A DNA stretch of 64,000 nt from Pseudomonadota bacterium (GTDB lineage Bacteria; Pseudomonadota; Gammaproteobacteria; Burkholderiales; Burkholderiaceae_C), in the NCBI GenBank assembly GCA_018241405.1, contig JAFEDY010000026.1, positions 62,001 to 126,000 on the forward strand, in the 5' to 3' direction. A program made the position numbers and the translations under genes. The notes below the pieces were generated by a model. That model was given only the letters and a program-made list of their open reading frames with translations. It had not been told where the DNA came from and made no database searches. Positions 56,561 to 64,000 of the stretch are shown one piece after another; within the stretch, counting starts at the first letter, position 1, and each line of letters opens with the position of its first letter.

Positions 56561-57960
56561 ACGCGCTGCACGATCTTTCCGCCGCCGAGCTGCTGGCCGC
56601 CTACCGCGCGCGCAGCCTCTCGCCCGTAGAGGTCACGCAGGCCATCCTGGACCATATCGCGCGCTGGGAGCCGCAGCTGCACGCCACCTGGCTGCTGCGC
56701 CCCGAAGAGGCCCTGGCCCAGGCGCGCGCGAGCGAGACGCGCTGGCTGCGCGGCGCGCCCTGCGGGCCGCTGGACGGCGTGCCCGTCACCATCAAGGACA
56801 ACATCGCCACCCGGGGCGACCCCACGCCGCTGGGCACGGCCGCGACGCCGCTCGTGCCCGCGGCGGCCGACGCCCCGCCCGCGGCGCGCCTGCGCGAGGC
56901 CGGCGCAGTGCTCGTCACCAAGACCACCATGCCGGACTACGGCATGCTGTCCTCGGGCCTGTCGAGCTTCCATGCCCTCGCGCGCAACCCCTGGGATCTG
57001 ACCAAAGGCCCGGGCGGCTCCAGCGCCGGCGCGGGCGCAGCCGCCGCGGCCGGCTACGGCCCGCTGCATGTGGGCACGGACATAGGGGGCTCCATCCGCC
57101 TGCCCGCGAGCTGGTGCGGCGTCTTCGGCCTCAAGCCCAGCCTGGGGCGCATCCCCATCGACCCGCCCTATACGGGCCGCGCCGCCGGCCCCATGACGCG
57201 CACGGTGCAGGACGCGGCGCTGATGATGCAGGTACTGTCCCGGCCCGACGCGCGCGACAGCATGAGCCTGCCTATGCAAGACATCGCATGGGACCGGTTC
57301 GACCCCGGCTCGGGGCACCTGCGCGGATTGCGCCTGGGCCTGCTGCTCGATGCCGGCTGCGGCCTGCCCGTGGACACCGAGGTGCGCGCCGCCGTAGCCG
57401 CCGCGGCAGGTCTGTGCGAGCAGGCCGGCGCCAGCATCATCCCCATGGCACCGTTTCTCACGCGCGCCATGCTCGACGGCATGGACTATTTCTGGCGCAT
57501 GCGTTCGCACATGGATCTGCGCACGCTCACGGCCGCGCAGCGGGACAAGGTGCTGCCCTTCATCCGCACCTGGGCGACAAGCGCCGCGGACCTGGACGGC
57601 CCGCAGGTGTTCGAAGCCAGCCAGCAGTTCCACGCCACGCGCGTGGCCACGGTGCGCGCCTGTGCGCCGTTCGACTTCGTACTCTCGCCCGTCGCGCCCA
57701 TCGCCGCCTTTGCGGCCGAACTGCCGGCGCCCACCGATGACCCGCTGCGGCCACTGGAGCACATCGCCTTCACCGTGCCTTACAACATGTCGGAGCAGCC
57801 CGCCGCGTCCATCAACTGCGGCTACACCACCGCCGGCCTGCCCATCGGCCTGCAGATCGCCGGGCCGCGCTTTGAGGACCTGGGTGTGCTGCGCCTGGCC
57901 CATGCCTTCGAGCGGCTGCGCGGCCCGCAGCGGCCATGGCCGCAGCCACCGCAGTTCTAG
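56557..57960 (+). CDS. Amidase (amidase-signature family)
   Basis: The start is ATG 56557 (MNALHDLSAAELLAAYRARSL), giving 467 residues. The Ser-cisSer-Lys triad is visible: lysine in GVPVTIKDNI (K80), the GGSSAGAGAA serine near 154 and the DIGGSIRLPA serine near 178. The C-terminus has FTVPYNMSEQPAASINCGYT and GLPIGLQIAGP. The amidase signature family hydrolyses amides including short peptides' C-terminal amides, and here the gene is coupled to a peptide-type ABC transporter, so I infer it processes the imported ligand in the cytoplasm. No signal peptide is seen. Confidence 0.92.
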   Translation: MNALHDLSAAELLAAYRARSLSPVEVTQAILDHIARWEPQLHATWLLRPEEALAQARASETRWLRGAPCGPLDGVPVTIKDNIATRGDPTPLGTAATPLVPAAADAPPAARLREAGAVLVTKTTMPDYGMLSSGLSSFHALARNPWDLTKGPGGSSAGAGAAAAAGYGPLHVGTDIGGSIRLPASWCGVFGLKPSLGRIPIDPPYTGRAAGPMTRTVQDAALMMQVLSRPDARDSMSLPMQDIAWDRFDPGSGHLRGLRLGLLLDAGCGLPVDTEVRAAVAAAAGLCEQAGASIIPMAPFLTRAMLDGMDYFWRMRSHMDLRTLTAAQRDKVLPFIRTWATSAADLDGPQVFEASQQFHATRVATVRACAPFDFVLSPVAPIAAFAAELPAPTDDPLRPLEHIAFTVPYNMSEQPAASINCGYTTAGLPIGLQIAGPRFEDLGVLRLAHAFERLRGPQRPWPQPPQF

Positions 57961-58283
57961 TGGATTGCAATGGTTTGCAGCCCCCGAAACACAAGCGCAT
58001 TCAGCTATCACAACAGAAGCGCCTTCGCGGGGATGACGGATTGGCGGACGCCGCATGCCGTGGCCAGACGAATCCATAAATATCACTACTTGAGCCTTTA
58101 CCTACCCTCACCTGATGGCGCACCACACCCTGTGTACCTGGCGAAATCGAAGTCAGCTACCATCGCAGTCCAGAGCAACCGGACGCCAGAATCCGCCTCA
58201 AATCAACCGGCCTGCGCACATCCCGGGGCGGTTCATCCCCACACCGCAGGGGTCTTCGCCGCGGTCAGACGAAGGAGACAACC
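57961..58283. other. Intergenic region before the glycoside hydrolase
   Basis: This 323-bp spacer is less GC-rich than the genes on either side. It has a good ribosome-binding site (GAAGGAG, 58270-58276) before the glycoside hydrolase ATG. A fragment AAGCGCATTCAGCTATCACAA near 57994 weakly resembles the palindromic repeat. I find no convincing gene, RNA or terminator, although open frames of about 90-105 codons cross it. Confidence 0.5.
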
Positions 58284-60764
58284 ATGAAGCTAGCAACGCT
58301 CACCCTCAGAAAGACAGCCCTGGCTATCGCAGCGGGCATGTCGCTTGCGCTGATCTCCTGCGGCGGCAGCGGCAGCAACAGCTGGGCGCCTAACGGCGGG
58401 ACAGCCAACGCTTGGGTCAGTCCATCGATCATTGCGGAACAGGCCGCGGCAAGCACCGATGCGGGAAAAGAGGCCATCGCCAACAAACGTGCGAAGCTGC
58501 TGATTGCCGCGATGACGCTGGAGCAGAAGCTGCAGCAACTCACCGGTTCGGTCCCGGAGATCGTTCCCGAACTGCCGGGGTGCAAAGGAGGCCGCCACGT
58601 GAGCGGCATCGCCGCGCTGAACATTCCAACGTTCCGCATCACCAACGGCCCGGTCGGGTTGGGGCAGAACGACTGCGTTTCGGCCTCGATTCCCCCGTCT
58701 CTGATCCCGCTCGGCGGCTCGATGGTCGATATAACCGCGTACACCGATCCGTCTTCTGCCAAGGCGACAGCACTGCCATCGGCCATGGCGGCGGCGGCCT
58801 CATTCGATCCGTCGGTTGCCGGCACCTACGGCGAGGTCATCGGCGCCGAGATGCTCAACCTCGCGCTGCACGAGTTCGAAGCTCCGGGCATGAACATGGC
58901 GCGCCTGCCCATCCTGGGCCGCAACTTCGAATACTTCGGCGAAGACCCCTACCTCGCCGGCACGATGTCGGTTGCCGAGATCAAGGCGATCCAGGCCAAG
59001 GGCCTGATCGGCATGGCCAAGCACTACCTCGCCAATGAGCAGGAAACCAACCGGACCACGATACAGGAAACCGTCGACCGCCAGGTGCTGCGCGAGATCT
59101 ACCTGCTGCCGTTCGAGATGTCCGTCAAGGACGGCAAGGTGGCTTCCATCATGTGCGCCTACAACTACCTCAACGGTGTCTCCTCCTGCGAGAACAAGGA
59201 GATGCTGACCGACGTGTTGCGCAACGACTGGGGCTTCACCGGCTACGTCCAGTCCGACTTTTTCGCCACCAAGTCCACCGTCGGCACGATGAACGCCGGC
59301 ATGGACTTCATGATGCCTGTCCCGCTGCAATGGACGCCCGCCGCGCTGAATGCCGCGCTCCTCGCGGGCACCATCACCCAGGCGCAGATCGACAAGGCGC
59401 TCGAACGCCGCTACACGCAGATGTTCAAGTTCGGCATCTTCGACCGCCCGCTCGCGCAAACGCCCATCGATTTCACGGCGGGGGGTGCAAAGGCTCGCGA
59501 CATCGGCACCAAGTCTGCCGTTCTGCTGCAGAACAACGGCGCGCTGCCGTTCGCGAGCACGGTCCAGAAGGTGCTTGTGATCGGCAAGGCCACCCAGGTC
59601 TATGCGCAGCAGGCGGTCGCCGGTGGTGTGGTCGTCGGCAAGCCCATGGGTGCGGGCGGCGGCAGCTCCGATGTCGTGCCGAACTACACGGTGGCTCCGG
59701 TCGCAGGCTTGCAGGACGTGCTCAAGTCGCTCGGCAACGCCACTGCCACGGTGACGCTGGTGACCGTACAGGATGACAACAGCGACCTGGCTGCCGCGGT
59801 CACCGCAGCGCAGGGCGCCGATGCCGTGATCGTGATGGCCGGCACGATCTCAGAAGAGGGCGCTGACCGCGCCACCTTCACCAGCGCCGCCGGAACGACC
59901 TTGGCCACCAGCCCTGCCGACGGCAGCAGCCTCGACTGGTATGCGGCGCGGCCGAACACGATTGCGACGACGGTCCCGAGCGGCAACCTGGCCAAGAACA
60001 GCCGCACAGTGGACATGATCAAGGCCATCCAGGCCGCAGCGCCGACCAAGACCGCGCTGGTGCTGAAGGACAATGCCGGCGTGGCGATGGACCCTGCGCT
60101 CGTTGGCGCTGCCGGACCGGCGATCCTCGAGGTCTGGTTCCCAGGCCAGGAGGACGGCCACATCGTCGCGGACCTGCTTTTCGGCGTGAAAAATCCGTCG
60201 GGCAAACTGCCGGTGACCTTCCCGTTCGTCGGCCAGGGATTCCTTGACGGACTCACCGCGGCACAGTTTCCTGGCGTTCTGTCGGGCGACGGCGTGACGA
60301 GCACCGTCGAATACACCGAAAAGCTGAACCTCGGCTATCGCTGGTATGACGCCAACAAAGTGACGCCGGCCTTCCCGTTCGGCCACGGCCTGTCGTACAC
60401 GACCTTCAGCGTCACCAGCCCCAGCGTTACCACCAACGCCGGCAAGTACGCGGTCAAGGCCACCGTCAGGAACACCGGTCCCAGAACGGGATCCGAAGTC
60501 GTACAGGTCTACGTCACCCTGCCCGCGGGAGCCGACTCCGTCGGCGCCAAGCAGCCGCCGAAGCGCCTGGTCGGCTTCAAGAAGGTCGAACTGGCGGCCG
60601 GCGCTTCGCAGGACGTCACGATCACCATCGACCCGTCGGCATCCAACCATCCGCTCAGCGTGTGGAGCACGACCTACAACCAGTGGATCACCCCCGCGGG
60701 AACCTATTCGGTATCGGTCGGCAATTCATCGAGGAACCTGACCACGGTGACGTTCACGAGGTAA
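58284..60764 (+). CDS. Glycoside hydrolase family 3 lipoprotein
   Basis: This 826-residue protein has a lipoprotein-type leader with lipobox LISC (MSLALISCGGSGS near 19-31), so it should be exported and anchored. The GH3 catalytic N-domain has RLPILGRNFEYFGEDPYLAG near 207-227, IGMAKHYLANEQETNR near 242-258, and the nucleophile region GFTGYVQSDFFATKST (Asp near 325). The second domain begins near 400. A fibronectin-III-like C-terminus closes the protein (RNTGPRTGSEVVQVYVTLP). It should cleave beta-linked sugars such as cello-oligosaccharides. No other carbohydrate gene is near, and its base composition is a little lower in GC. Confidence 0.9.
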   Translation: MKLATLTLRKTALAIAAGMSLALISCGGSGSNSWAPNGGTANAWVSPSIIAEQAAASTDAGKEAIANKRAKLLIAAMTLEQKLQQLTGSVPEIVPELPGCKGGRHVSGIAALNIPTFRITNGPVGLGQNDCVSASIPPSLIPLGGSMVDITAYTDPSSAKATALPSAMAAAASFDPSVAGTYGEVIGAEMLNLALHEFEAPGMNMARLPILGRNFEYFGEDPYLAGTMSVAEIKAIQAKGLIGMAKHYLANEQETNRTTIQETVDRQVLREIYLLPFEMSVKDGKVASIMCAYNYLNGVSSCENKEMLTDVLRNDWGFTGYVQSDFFATKSTVGTMNAGMDFMMPVPLQWTPAALNAALLAGTITQAQIDKALERRYTQMFKFGIFDRPLAQTPIDFTAGGAKARDIGTKSAVLLQNNGALPFASTVQKVLVIGKATQVYAQQAVAGGVVVGKPMGAGGGSSDVVPNYTVAPVAGLQDVLKSLGNATATVTLVTVQDDNSDLAAAVTAAQGADAVIVMAGTISEEGADRATFTSAAGTTLATSPADGSSLDWYAARPNTIATTVPSGNLAKNSRTVDMIKAIQAAAPTKTALVLKDNAGVAMDPALVGAAGPAILEVWFPGQEDGHIVADLLFGVKNPSGKLPVTFPFVGQGFLDGLTAAQFPGVLSGDGVTSTVEYTEKLNLGYRWYDANKVTPAFPFGHGLSYTTFSVTSPSVTTNAGKYAVKATVRNTGPRTGSEVVQVYVTLPAGADSVGAKQPPKRLVGFKKVELAAGASQDVTITIDPSASNHPLSVWSTTYNQWITPAGTYSVSVGNSSRNLTTVTFTR

Positions 60765-60847
60765 GTCAGGGTCTACCATGCCACTGCCGTTCGGATCCGA
60801 CGCTGCCGCAGTACCGCGTCTACCGGCGGATGGATGCTGCGACTCGA
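60765..60847. other. Non-coding spacer before the MITE-like element
   Basis: The 83 bp from the glycoside hydrolase stop to the inverted-repeat element contain no feature I recognise. With the element and the spacer after it, this makes a 376-bp stretch without a gene. Confidence 0.4.
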
Positions 60848-60850
60848 CTA

Positions 60851-61114
60851 GGGCCTGTTAACGCTATGGAAGGGGATCGCGTTGCCTCGCAAAGGGGCTG
60901 GATGCAAGACGCCCGCGCGCCGCAAGGCTAGTGCCTTGCAAGCGTGGGCAACGCCGCAGACGGCCCCTTTGCGAAGCAACCCGAAGGGAAGCCCATGGCA
61001 GCCCGCCCCTCGGCGTTGCGCTTCTTGTGCGTGCGAACGCACGCACTGCGTCGCGCGCCTTGATGGGCGGGCTGCCATGAGCTTCGCGACCCCTTCCATA
61101 GCGTTAACAGGCCC
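60851..61114. mobile_element. MITE-like element with near-perfect terminal inverted repeats
   Basis: The two ends, GGGCCTGTTAACGCTATGG... (60851-60881) and its reverse complement (61085-61114), match across about 30 bp with a single one-base difference (an extra A on the left). Both sides are flanked by TA (60849-60850 and 61115-61116), a possible target duplication. Internal arms also pair: 60882-60898 with 60963-60979, 60994-61008 with 61065-61079 (perfect 15 bp), and 61027-61035 with 61038-61046. No transposase is encoded. I infer a non-autonomous transposable element, with an RNA-structure role as an alternative. Confidence 0.72.
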
Positions 61115-61140
61115 TAGACCGCCTTGCTCACTGAATTTCC

Positions 61141-61794
61141 TCAACGCTGCGCCGTAGCCAGGCGCAGCGCCAATCCCAGGAACACCAGGCCGGCCACGCG
61201 GTTGAGCAGCCGCTGCGCCCGCGCCGAGCGTTGCAAGAGCGCGCCGAACGCCCCCGAGAAGCAGGCAATCGCGCCAAACACCAGCAACGTGGCCAGCATG
61301 AACACCAGGCCCAGCAGCATGATCTGCCGCGCCATGCTGCCGCGCGCCGGATCGGCAAACTGCGGCAGAAAGGCCAGGAAGAACACCAGCACCTTGGGGT
61401 TGGTGAGGTTCATCACCACACCGCGCCCTACCATGCGCAGCGCACCGCTGGCTGCGGGGAGCTCGCCTGGCTCGGCGGCCCCCTCCATCTGCGCTTCCTC
61501 ACTGCCCGCAGGCGCACGCAGCGCCCCCCAGGCCAGCCAGACCAGGTAGGCAGCGCCGCAGAACTTGAGCACGCCGAACGCCACGCCGGACGCCGCGAAC
61601 ACCGCCGCCAGCCCCAGGGCCACCGCCGTGGTGTGACCCACCAGCCCCAGGCACAGGCCCAGCACCACGCACATGCCGGCACGCCAGCCGCGCTGCGCCG
61701 ACTGCAGCAGCACGAAGATGTTGTCCGGCCCTGGGGTCAGGGCCAGCAGGGCGGAGACGCCAAAGAAGGCAACAAGGGTTTCAATCGAGGGCAT
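61141..61794 (-). CDS. LysE/RhtB-family amino acid exporter
   Basis: I choose ATG 61794 (MPSIETLVAFFGVSALLALTPGPDN), giving 217 residues. The ALTPGPDNIFVLLQSAQRGWRAG motif near 17-39 is diagnostic of LysE/RhtB carriers. About five or six membrane segments are seen (5-25, 40-65, 70-90, 130-155, 160-185, 195-215), and VMNLTNPKVLVFFLAFLPQF near 127-146 is the second hallmark. Such proteins export threonine, homoserine or similar amino acids; the substrate is not fixed by sequence. Confidence 0.92.
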   Translation of the reverse strand: MPSIETLVAFFGVSALLALTPGPDNIFVLLQSAQRGWRAGMCVVLGLCLGLVGHTTAVALGLAAVFAASGVAFGVLKFCGAAYLVWLAWGALRAPAGSEEAQMEGAAEPGELPAASGALRMVGRGVVMNLTNPKVLVFFLAFLPQFADPARGSMARQIMLLGLVFMLATLLVFGAIACFSGAFGALLQRSARAQRLLNRVAGLVFLGLALRLATAQR

Positions 61795-61873
61795 GTCGGT
61801 CGTCAGGTTGAAGTCGGGCGGCGCCACTGGCGCCACAATCGATGCTTTCGTCAGATCCCACTCAGTTTACGCA

Positions 61874-62482
61874 ATGGATTTCCTTCTTGTGCTGGCGCTG
61901 GCCTTCTCCGGCGCCTACCTGCTCAACCACCAGCAGCAGCGCAGGCGCATCGCCCTGCTGGCCCAGCACCTGCGGCCCTACCAGATCGAGCAGTTCATGG
62001 AGAACCTGACCCAGGGCTACCTGCGCGCCATGGGCGAACAGGATGCCGAGCGCCGCCAGCAGGTGCTGGGCCTGCTGGCGGCCACCGAGGCGCAGCTCTC
62101 TGAGCAGTTCGAGCGCTTCGCCGCCGACTTCCGCCGCGTGCCGGCGGTGCTGGCGCGCGTGAGCCGCCTGCCGCTGGGCCTGCCTTTCGCCACCCAACTG
62201 TTTTCGGCGGCCAGCTTCGACATGCGCGCGCTGCTGGATCTGCACGCGCGCGGCATCGCCCGTGCCCTGCGCAACGAGGACGGCCTGTCGCCGCGCGACC
62301 GCGCCTTCACGATGACGGCCGAACTGTTCCTGATGCAGCACAGCTGCCACTGGTTCTGCAAGTCCAAGACCGTGGCGTCGGCCCGCATGATGGCGCGCCA
62401 CCAGACGCCGCATGCCCAGCTCCTGGCCTCGGTCTCACCCGAGACGCGCAAGGCCTATCTGGCGCTGACCGGCCCGGCGTGA
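61874..62482 (+). CDS. Conserved hypothetical protein with N-terminal membrane segment
   Basis: The start is ATG 61874 (MDFLLVLALAFSGAYLLNHQ), giving 202 residues. One N-terminal hydrophobic segment (about 3-18) is followed by a mostly helical, charged cytoplasmic-type domain (RRRIALLAQHLRPYQIEQFMENL, YLRAMGEQDAERRQQVLGLL). A cysteine/histidine-containing stretch, LMQHSCHWFCKSKTV, lies near 157. I do not recognise a family or function. It is divergent from the LysE-type gene and converges on the EamA gene. Confidence 0.75.
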   Translation: MDFLLVLALAFSGAYLLNHQQQRRRIALLAQHLRPYQIEQFMENLTQGYLRAMGEQDAERRQQVLGLLAATEAQLSEQFERFAADFRRVPAVLARVSRLPLGLPFATQLFSAASFDMRALLDLHARGIARALRNEDGLSPRDRAFTMTAELFLMQHSCHWFCKSKTVASARMMARHQTPHAQLLASVSPETRKAYLALTGPA

Positions 62483-62486
62483 TCCA

Positions 62487-63368
62487 TCACCCCAGCCCCA
62501 GGGCCACCACACCCGCCGCGATCAACAACGCGCCGGCCAGGCGCGCCGCGCGGTCGCCCTCGCCCAGCAGATGCCCGCCCAGCAGCGCGGCGAACAGCAT
62601 GGACACCTCGCGCGCCGGCGCCACATGGGACAGGGGCGCGCTCTGCATGGCAAACAGCACCAGCACATAGGCCACGGGGCTGACAAACGCCACCAGCAGC
62701 GCAAAGCGCCACTGCGTGGCCCACAGGCGACGCAGCTCCACACGGTTGCGCAGCGCCACCGGGGCCAGCACCAGCACGCGCACGAAGTTGCCCATGTAGT
62801 CCACGAGGATGGGCGACAGCAGCATGGCCTTGACGGCGTAGCCGTCCACCACGGTGTAGCTGGCGATGAAGATGCCGGTGAGCAGGCCGTACCGCAGCCC
62901 CGAGCGCACGCGCCGCCGCGCCTGGGCATCGTGCGCCGCGCGCAGCAGGCCGGGGCCGCCAGCGATCAGGAACACGCCACCCACCACGCCGGCAATGCCC
63001 AGCGCCGCGGTGGCCGACAGCCGCTCACCCAGCAGCGTGACGGCCACCAGAGCGGTCAAAAGCGGCCCCGTGCCGCGCGCCAGCGGGTAGACCACGGTGA
63101 GATCGGCCTTGCGGTAGCCGCGCAGCAGCACCACGTAATACAGCACATGCAGCACGCCACTGAGGGCCACGATGGCCCATTCGCGCGTGCCCCACAGCGG
63201 CACGGCGCTGCGCCCCAACCACCAGCCCAGCGGCGCCCAGACCAGCATCATCAGCACGGCGGTGAAGAATGCAAAGCGCGCATCGCCCCCGGCCTTCTTG
63301 GCGGCGATGTTCCAGATAGCGTGGATCAGCCCCGCGACGATGATCAGGGCAAAGGCATTGAGTGACAT
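62487..63368 (-). CDS. EamA/DMT-family transporter
   Basis: I choose ATG 63368 (MSLNAFALIIVAGLIHAIWNIAAKKAGG), giving 293 residues. About ten membrane segments are expected from the alternating hydrophobic pattern, with two EamA-type halves: the first starts at LIIVAGLIHAIWNI, and the second is recognisable in LLTGIFIASYTVVDGYAVKAML near 169-190. Members export metabolites such as amino acids or nucleosides; the substrate is unknown. The start is followed upstream by a 223-bp spacer with a repeat. Confidence 0.86.
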   Translation of the reverse strand: MSLNAFALIIVAGLIHAIWNIAAKKAGGDARFAFFTAVLMMLVWAPLGWWLGRSAVPLWGTREWAIVALSGVLHVLYYVVLLRGYRKADLTVVYPLARGTGPLLTALVAVTLLGERLSATAALGIAGVVGGVFLIAGGPGLLRAAHDAQARRRVRSGLRYGLLTGIFIASYTVVDGYAVKAMLLSPILVDYMGNFVRVLVLAPVALRNRVELRRLWATQWRFALLVAFVSPVAYVLVLFAMQSAPLSHVAPAREVSMLFAALLGGHLLGEGDRAARLAGALLIAAGVVALGLG

Positions 63369-63518
63369 GGAAAACAAGCAGCCGCAGCGCCTTGCGGCCG
63401 GCTGCAATGTTCAAAAGCGATCTGTTTCAGCCGTCCATGGCCCTGGGCGCTACCCATGCAACTGGCGCGCGCCAGGCCAGGGCCGCCGTGCAAGGGCCGC
63501 CCCGCAGCACTGGCGGCG

Positions 63519-63574
63519 TTCCCCCTCCCGTAGCGCGCAGCGCGTAGAGAGAGGGGGGAAGCGGCGCAAGCCGC
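63519..63574. repeat. GC-rich palindromic intergenic repeat
   Basis: The spacer before the BLUF gene contains TTCCCCCTCCC...GAGGGGGGAA around CGCGCAGCGCG, then a short perfect hairpin GCGGC-GCAA-GCCGC (63561-63574). I associate such C/G-tract palindromes with Comamonadaceae intergenic regions. No gene is seen in the rest of the 223-bp spacer. Confidence 0.55.
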
Positions 63575-63591
63575 TCAGGGGGGTGATCACT

Positions 63592-64000
63592 TCAAGCCCG
63601 ACCGATGATGTTGGCGGTAGCCATCAACTCTTCAAGCAGCGCAAACGACACCTTTCCCGAGCTCATGTAAGGGTCGAATTCGGGCTTCTCGGAGTACTTG
63701 AGGACGATGGAATGGTTGAGCTTGGCCAGGTTCACATGGCCCATGGTCCAGCCGCCGAAGCGGCGTTCGCTGATTTCCTCGAAGGCCAGCAGCTCCACGT
63801 CCTTGTGGCGCGCGTCGCGCTGGATATGGCCATAGAGCTCGCTGACCGTGGCGCGCCCGCCCTCTATGGCCTGCAGGAAGATGCCGCCGCCATAGCACAG
63901 CACGCCGGTGATGCCGGTGGCCGGGTTGTGCTGGCGCGATTGCGTGAGGATGGCCTCGATGGCTGCGGGCGTGGTGTCCACCGCGCGGCTGACGTAGAGC
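63592..64000 (-). CDS. BLUF-domain protein, N-terminus cut by window edge
   Basis: The minus-strand frame is open to the right edge (at least 136 codons) and reads LYVSRAVDTTPAAIEAIL at the edge, so the real start lies outside; the internal GTG at 63981 is not the start. BLUF signatures are NPATGITGVLCYGGGIFLQAIEG, VSELYGHIQRDARHKDVELLAFEEI (in pieces) and RRFGGWTMGHVNLAKLN. BLUF domains bind FAD and sense blue light, relaying it to second-messenger or regulatory partners. No output domain follows the BLUF core within the window part, so it is probably a short stand-alone sensor. Confidence 0.88.
   Translation of the reverse strand, partial: LYVSRAVDTTPAAIEAILTQSRQHNPATGITGVLCYGGGIFLQAIEGGRATVSELYGHIQRDARHKDVELLAFEEISERRFGGWTMGHVNLAKLNHSIVLKYSEKPEFDPYMSSGKVSFALLEELMATANIIGRA

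Noticed and set aside
57970..58287. 105-codon + strand open frame before the glycoside hydrolase
   Set aside because: No ribosome-binding site, no recognisable sequence, and it overlaps the good start of the glycoside hydrolase.
60882..61157. 91-codon open frame across the MITE-like element
   Set aside because: It follows the nested inverted repeats and has no initiation signal or homology-like pattern.

Overview
The window is about 64 kb of GC-rich DNA from a betaproteobacterium, most likely a member of the Comamonadaceae (Acidovorax/Alicycliphilus-like). The evidence is the housekeeping gene set and order (yicC, kinase/PP2C pair, rph, rdgB, hemW; nadK-recN-rapZ; lolB-ispE-tRNA-Gln-prs-rplY-pth), the GC-rich codon usage, and two kinds of intergenic palindromic repeats I associate with this family. 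I cannot fix the genus by reading alone. Both edges cut a gene: guanylate kinase at the left and a BLUF-domain protein at the right.

Region 1 (513-27066) is the outstanding feature: one co-directional gene block encoding an extracellular contractile injection system (eCIS, a phage-tail-like particle related to AFP/PVC). It encodes a sheath, an inner tube, a CxxC assembly protein, a Pro-rich protein ending in an IGRIEV motif, a DUF4255 terminator, an AAA+ ATPase, three DUF4157 cargo proteins with two small companions, a second tube-like protein, a LysM protein, separate gpD hub and gpV spike, a PAAR-like tip, a gp25 wedge, three large baseplate proteins, and a 1151-residue DUF6519 protein carrying a beta-propeller. 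Many genes overlap by ATGA, which suggests translational coupling. I saw no capsid, terminase, integrase, lysis, T6SS membrane-complex or ClpV gene, and no recognisable tape-measure or tail-fibre gene. The block and a following secreted PQQ-type sugar dehydrogenase gene (27166-28392) lie between gmk and yicC, which I expect to be adjacent in relatives, so this looks like an inserted island.

Region 2 (28426-34420) returns to core genes: yicC, a Ser/Thr kinase with a PP2C phosphatase, rph, rdgB, hemW and a small I78-like lipoprotein. Region 3 (34484-36651) holds a SPOR-domain membrane protein, a CAU tRNA, and an 868-bp islet flanked by a duplicated tRNA 3' half. The islet carries one orphan membrane-protein gene and no integrase. 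Region 4 (36703-46969) holds hrcA, nadK-recN-rapZ, and a mutM/dynamin-like GTPase/mutY group, then a large TPR protein. Region 5 (46966-51229) holds lolB, ispE, tRNA-Gln, prs with a clear terminator, rplY, pth and a YfhL-type ferredoxin.

Region 6 (51373-57960) is a complete Dpp/Opp-type ABC transporter (two permeases, two ATPases, binding protein) joined to an amidase gene. Region 7 (58284-64000) has an isolated secreted family 3 glycoside hydrolase, a 264-bp MITE-like inverted-repeat element, a LysE-type exporter, a conserved hypothetical gene, an EamA transporter and the partial BLUF gene.

Functionally, the eCIS genes should build a particle around the tube with its baseplate and spike, loaded with the DUF4157 proteins as cargo. 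Two of the three cargo proteins carry a second metalloprotease-like motif outside the shared domain. The rest of the window is ordinary metabolism, translation and DNA repair.
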